This document shows positions 58,740 to 64,000 of a stretch of 64,000 nt of DNA, one piece after another. This stretch comes from Cryptomeria japonica (lineage: Eukaryota; Streptophyta; Pinopsida; Cupressales; Cupressaceae). The notes below the pieces were generated by a model, which did not search any database, had not been told where the DNA came from, and saw nothing but the letters and a program-made list of their open reading frames with translations. The stretch spans positions 444,999,038 to 445,063,037 of the forward strand of contig NC_081413.1 in the NCBI RefSeq assembly GCF_030272615.1, given 5' to 3'. Positions within the stretch are counted from its first letter, which is position 1; each line of letters starts with the position of its first letter. Position numbers and translations under genes: made by a program.

Positions 58740-60532
58740 AATAACATATAACAAGGTTTCAGCAAAACCTTCTACACTTTGAACTTATCCAAAGCTCAGG
58801 TGGGTATACCTTTTGTGAATACTTTCACACTTTTTAAATTGAGATCCACAGTAAACCAATGCTAAAAACCTATGGACTTCATCACCTCAATAATACTTGA
58901 AATATTAAAATAAAACATGCTTTAATTTTCAGTTTTCACCTCCAATAAAGGTAAAAAAAATCCACAACTGCTACCAGTGCCTTATCCAGGCTACAAAGTC
59001 ACCCAAATTAAACAAGAGTTCCAAATCTAAACATTCTCATACATTTCATCACTTCAGCTTTCATTAACCCTATACATGCCAAACATATATATAGGTTCTT
59101 TCCCTTTAATCTAAAACCATTTATCAAATTCAAAGCAACAAACAATTGATTCACTAACAGAGATATTTCACACATATTTAATTCCTCTCCTAAAGAGAAA
59201 AGCCAAAAACATATCTATAAGATTGCCTTACAATTCATATTCAATCGAATAACCCTAAATTATTTAAAAGAAACAAGCAAACTAATGAATGCACACCAGA
59301 AGACAAGGAAGATTTAGGCTCAGAAAGTTTTGATCTGTATATTCATATTCATTTTGAAAATCTTACATAACTCAAGGTAATTTCTGAAAGAACCAGAAAA
59401 CCCTAGATATATTTCAGCAGAGTTTCTTTACAAATTCTTGTGATCATCTATCCTTAAGTCTTGGTATTCATTTATAATAATATGGATGCAAAACAAGCTT
59501 CTGAATTTCCTAGGAAAAGTTTGTTACTGTCATGCTTTGTGAAGTGTACTTGTACCTGCAAACACAATGCACTCAATAAATCATTATAATCAATGGTTAG
59601 TAAATTGAAACAATGAAAGACAAAACCATAGCTAATCGACTTATTGCCTCCTAGTAAATGCGAGTATGAAAAATTCTCTCAGATCTAATTATGCATACTC
59701 CAGTGACTTGACTACACTTAGATGGAGGATTTGATGGATGAACATGCATGACCAAGCAAGAATAGCATGATTAAGCTAAGATTTAAGCTAAAATTGAGCA
59801 TGATAACATTGCTAAAACTGATAAACTATAAGCTAGATGCCTATAATAACGATGCATAAGATGAGAATGAGATAGGATCAATTGATATGAAAAAATCATA
59901 TGAAATTGGGACACTTTGAGCTCCAAAATGAGGTCTATTTATAGTATTTTCCAAGGCTAGGGGTGATGTGGCAAGAATCAACGGTCAAGATAGATCTGAA
60001 GATATCAATGGTTAAATTGGAGGAGGATGGAAAAGGGGGTTGGATTAAAGGGAACATCTGTCATCTCTATGGTGACAAGTGTCAAGAGGCTTCTAGAAGA
60101 GGTACGATGAAAGGGGACACTTAGTGACAAGTTTGACAAGGTTCTAGAAGACGTTGGATGAAAGGGGACATGGTGGTAGGTAGAATAGGTTAGGTTTAGG
60201 AGTGGTAGAAATTAGGAGAATTTGAATTTAGAAATTCAAATAATAGAAAAAGGATAATTAATCTCAACAACTCATAATTGATTTGTTTTAATTAATTAGG
60301 GGATTTAGAAGAAATGAATTTGAATGGAGGGAATTAATTAATTTAAATTAATTAATCAAAGGGGATGAAATGAAATGAACCTATTAAGTAAATCTTTAGA
60401 TTTATTAATAAGTAGATGAAAAGGGGAAATTTAATCAAATTGCTTAGTGAATTCAATTAAATTGGGGACGGAGATTAATCAAATAATTTCTTATTTAAAT
60501 AATTATCTTGAGACCATTTTTAGGTGTATACA
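58740..60532 (-). repeat. Element J 3' LTR (Ty3, Tat-like), approximate lower edge
   Basis: On the minus strand it starts TGTATACACC at 60532, directly after a polypurine tract. It has a TATA box CTATAAATAG (59944-59935). The lower edge at about 58740 is taken from where copia gag sequence ends and is uncertain. No gene in it. Confidence 0.6.
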
Positions 60533-60547
60533 TTTTTCCCCTCTTTG
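60533..60547 (-). other. Element J polypurine tract
   Basis: Minus-strand CAAAGAGGGGAAAAA adjoining the LTR start. Confidence 0.8.
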
Positions 60548-60828
60548 AAGGGAGGTGTGATGACGCGTTGATTCAAAGAATAATCTCATTTTGATGATGA
60601 TATTGATTTGATAGGATGCCCCAGCTCTTCATTGCTAAATTCCAGTATGATGATGCCCCCTCGGGAGATCAATTGAGATAATGTATCTTTGAAGTTTTGT
60701 GAGATTGATATCTTGATAGATTTGATTTGATTTCTGTAACTGTGGTTGATGAAAATGCGAGTTCTTTGATTAGCTTGATTGCTTAGATTGGTAAGATTTG
60801 AAAAATCTTGATTGATTAGATTCAATCT

Positions 60829-61025
60829 AGTTTCAGGAAGGATTCATCCTTTATAAGACAATGATGATCAAAGCAACTGGTTTCAAGAAGGATTCATTCT
60901 GTATAAGACATGATAAGAACGTCTGGTTTCAGGAAGGATACATCATGTATAAGACATGAATCAGAATCAGATCGCCTGGTTTTAGGAAGGATTCATCATG
61001 TATTAGACATGATTCATAATCGATT
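60829..61025. repeat. Four ~50-bp tandem repeats in the 3' region of element J
   Basis: Units at about 60829, 60878, 60924 and 60977 share CTGGTTTCAGGAAGGATTCA and a TATAAGACATGA block. The rest of 60548-61690 has no recognisable gene. Confidence 0.85.
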
Positions 61026-61689
61026 AGGTTTGATTGATTGATTTGATCTGATAAGGTTGATTAGATAAAGAATTGACATTTTATTGATAGCAAGTTGCAG
61101 AAATATTTGGATATGCTGATTGTTTATTCTGTTGAGAGAGATAGCATAAGATTTTTGCTAGGTCGATAATATCATGAGAGATATGACTCTTTATTCTGAT
61201 TGTGTATACACTTGTGATGATACTTTGATTATTCATGCGATAGATTTAACCTTGGATAAAAGGAGCTTTTAGTATCCCATGCAAGAATGAAATGCAAACT
61301 ATGATTGGACCAGTCACTGGATTATTTTGCATTTTTGGTCATCATTGAGCTTTTGAAATGTGGGAAGTGAGTGCAAACATCAATGGTATAATTAAACCAT
61401 GATGACCTGAGCACTTCTTTCTTGGATTTTGATATAGCAAGTTAACACAAGCATCAAGGTATAATGGAATTGAGATGACCTAAGTGTTGTTTGCATAAAA
61501 TAGGTAGTATTAATCATTTTAGTATGCAAATCAGAAATGTCTTCAATGATATTCTGATGATCATGTCCCGAGACAAATTTGCACATATTAATGATTAATT
61601 TTCAGATAGTAGATAAGAAACATATCATGTTTCTTCCTTCTTCCTCTAGTCAATGACATCTTGGAGTCACTCAGAATCATGATATACCT

Positions 61690-62530
61690 TTAGATGATCA
61701 AAGGCATTGTGTCTACATTCATGGATCAGTTCTAACTCTTGTAGTCTAAATACTCATTTTTCTTCATTTGGGATGAGACTGTTTAGTGATACACGTAGAG
61801 AGGGTATCTCTACTTCGATTAGCAATATAGCTTCTGATCCATATACAAGAGAGAAAGGTGTGGCACCTATCGGTGTGCAGATACTGGTGCGGTAGGGCCA
61901 TAGAGCAGGGTTTAGTTGAATATGCCAATCTTTCCTAGCATCATTCACTGTCTTTTTGAGGATTTTCAGAATAGTTTTGTTAGATGATTTTGCCTGCCCA
62001 TTTCCTTGTGGATAATATGGTGTGGAGAATCTATGTTGGATTTTGAACTTCTCACATAGCTCTTGTACATCTTGATTCTTGAATGGTCACCCATTATCAG
62101 TGATAATGGTCATTGGTATTTCATAGCGACAGATGATATAATTCAAGATAAATGCAACAATTTGTTTTCTTGTGATGTTGATGAGAGGTACCACCTCAAT
62201 CCATTTTGTAAAATATTCAGTAGCTACAAGAATGAATTTGTATCACTTAGATGAGGAAGGATTTATCTTTCCTACTAGATCAAGACCCCATTCACAAAAA
62301 GGCTAAGATGTTGCTAAAGCATGTAGTTCTTGTGCTAGTGCATGAATCAAGTTCCCATGGATTTGACATTGTTTGCATGTTCTTCTATTTTAAAAGAATC
62401 TCATTCCATAGTTGGCCAATAATAGCCCAAGCGTATGAGTTTTTTCGAAAGGGTAAGACCACTTGAATGAGTGCCACAAATGCTATTATGGACTTCATGT
62501 AAAGCCTTCTCAGATTCTTCTTGTTTGAGA
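61690..62530 (-). pseudogene. Element J integrase (Ty3/gypsy)
   Basis: Minus strand: a His/Cys zinc-domain remnant (about 62530-62340), then the core WGLDLVG (first Asp), FTKWIEVVPL, IITDNG (second Asp), PYYPQGNGQAKSSNKTI and WPYRTS. The position of the third catalytic residue reads Lys (GQAK) where GQAE is usual. A TGA follows TDNG, where CGA would fit. It ends near 61740. The product would insert element DNA; this copy is dead. Confidence 0.85.
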
Positions 62531-62829
62531 CATCGTAAGAGAGTACCGTCTAGACCTTGTTTAAACAGGGTATTCGCGACAAGAGTAAAATGAGAGGATT
62601 GACAAATAAAGTTTTTCTTTTGGTTCTTTGATAAGTCGAGAGGTAAGATATTGTCTTTCAGGTATGTGTAAGTTTGGCCTTAGTGGGAGGAATCGTGTCC
62701 AATAAGCTAACAGATGGTTTGGGAATTAGGACAATTAAAGGCGAGATGAAACAACTCTTCAATCAAGAATTCATAATGCTCTTGATTTTCCTATGTCAGC
62801 AATAGAGAAGAAAGTGTAGCCATGGCGTC

Positions 62830-63200
62830 TGCTTCTTTGTTGTCATTTCTTGGGATTTGTTCAAAAGCTATTTCTACAAAGTACTTCTTGATATCATCCA
62901 CTATCTTTTTATAAGGCATGAGTTTGTCATCTTTTGCTTGATAGTCATCATTGATTTAATTAATGACGAGTTGAGAGTCTCCAAAGACTTGAAGTTGTGT
63001 TATGTTCCACTCTACAACCATTTTGATACCTATTACCAATGCTTCATACTCTGCTATATTGTTTGTATACAGAAAGCTTAATTTGTATGCTTTCGGGATT
63101 GTATGACCTTGTGGTGTGATGAGTAGAATTCCTATTACTGATCCCTGTTGTGTATCCTTATTGATGCTTTCTCCTAGACTGATATTTGGGTGTTGTATTG
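62830..63200 (-). pseudogene. Element J RNase H (extra Tat-type domain)
   Basis: Minus strand: LLITPQGHTIPKAYKL, NNIAEYEALVIGI (Glu), FGDSQLVIN (Asp) then a TAA, and IPRNDNKEADAMA (Asp). Order RNase H then integrase, as in Tat elements. I see no reverse transcriptase between this and the upstream ORF, so that part is deleted. Confidence 0.78.
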
Positions 63201-63237
63201 TAAGTTATGGATCAAACCCTAGAATGTCTATATATGT

Positions 63238-64000
63238 CTAGGTAAAATTGACTTGCCATCTTTTGAATGGTTTCAAGTATTTTTGTCTTGCTAGTTCTGA
63301 TAGAGATATTGTTGGATGTAGATCATTTGTGCCAATGATAGTTGCCTTTGCTGGTTCTATTAGGATAGATAAGTTCTCTTGATAACATTTAGGTAAGGTG
63401 TCACATCTCCCATCTTTTGGCACCTCAAGGAGGTTTTCACTATTAGATATGTGCTTTATTTTTACTTTTTCTCTGTCCAATGTTGCCAATAAATGGTTCT
63501 TAGCATTGGACCTGATATTGTTTTCTTTATTTTCACTTTTGCGACTAGGAGATCTGGCACCCACTTGACTCAAAGATACATTAGCGTAATCCCTGGTGAA
63601 AGTTGTTGTGGGTTTGATTTCATCAAGATATAAGGATATGACATGGTCATTAGGTAAGGTATCAATGTTAGTATGTTCTTTATTCTCCAAGTCCATAGGT
63701 TCAGGATAGGTTAAGGATAAAGGATCTTCATGTTGAATAGTTTCAAAGATATCAGGGGTCATGATAAAGATGTCAGAGCTTTCAGTATGTATTTCGATAT
63801 CTAGAATGGTACTCTCATTAGAATGACCTCGTATAAGAAAATCCTAATTGTCCTCGGTTAATTCCATGTCAGTCAAATGTGATTCTGATTCAAGTAGGCT
63901 AGTTCCTAATGTTTGTCCTACATATGTGTGAACTACATTGACTTCTATCTCTGCTTCTTCATCTGTCTCAATTTGAAGTTGCTCTTGTTATTTTTTCCAT
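63238..64000 (-). pseudogene. Element J gag-pol linker region, incomplete
   Basis: A 174-codon open frame at 63762-63238, with the same frame open further upstream after a stop at about 63848. It is rich in Asp, Glu, Ser and Thr (for example PEPMDLENKEHTNIDTLPND) and has no motif I can name. It precedes RNase H in the same strand, where Tat elements carry a protease or linker region. It runs off the window. Confidence 0.5.

Larger units (their letters stand above)
56082..58740 (+). mobile_element. Element G: copia retrotransposon, 5' part
   Basis: LTR to 57678, primer site TGATATCAGAGC at 57681, and gag. It interrupts F at its reverse transcriptase and is itself interrupted by J at about 58.7 kb. 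The remaining part and the 3' LTR are beyond J or lost. Confidence 0.75.

Overview
The window is repeat DNA from a large plant genome. I infer a conifer or other gymnosperm, because layers of old Ty1/copia, Ty3/gypsy and L1-type elements are nested in each other, the DNA is AT-rich, and there is no host gene. No rRNA, tRNA or CRISPR is seen. Almost every coding region carries stops and frameshifts; one copia element is nearly intact. || LAYOUT. The outermost layer is a Ty3-like element (T1): partial 5' LTR, primer site, long leader with a 3 x ~302-bp repeat, then gag. Its gag stops at 4130 and resumes in frame at 50165. The 46-kb interruption is a pol-less LTR element (A, 4131-50159) with a perfect 5-bp target duplication (ATATG). 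A's 5' LTR is split by a 34-kb DNA transposon (B, 4703-38850) with about 50-bp inverted ends and a TGAA duplication on both sides. B carries two convergent genes. One is a DDE/D transposase on + (8420-18623), interrupted by an L1-type LINE (C, about 10115-17397). The other is an at least 10-exon gene on - (38451-28869), interrupted in one exon by a copia element (E, 29058-36011). A second pol-less LTR element (D, 18706-25164, - strand) lies between the two genes. It is followed by a ~359-bp satellite array (25708-28330). A's second ORF is interrupted by a 5.8-kb LTR-like unit (H, 41359-47188) with a palindrome array and long AT repeats. || To the right, T1 gag is cut again at about 50640 by a decayed copia element (F), whose LTR contains a probable solo LTR (X). 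F pol is cut at about 56082 by another copia element (G). G gag is cut at about 58.7 kb by a minus-strand Tat-like Ty3 element (J) that runs out of the window. || HOW THE PARTS RELATE. B looks like a complete two-gene DNA transposon of about 13.4 kb once its insertions are removed. It has subterminal GCGTACGYGC-type motifs that could be transposase binding sites. Its GGG ends, 4-bp duplication and transposase motifs fit the Sola superfamily best, as I remember it. Elements A and D share a two-ORF plan: a coiled-coil protein (with zinc knuckles in D) and a large protein of unknown function. Neither has reverse transcriptase or integrase. A shares R-U5 sequence with G, a copia element with normal gag, so A may be a parasite of G-type elements. 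Several short palindromic motifs recur in autonomous and non-autonomous copia elements.
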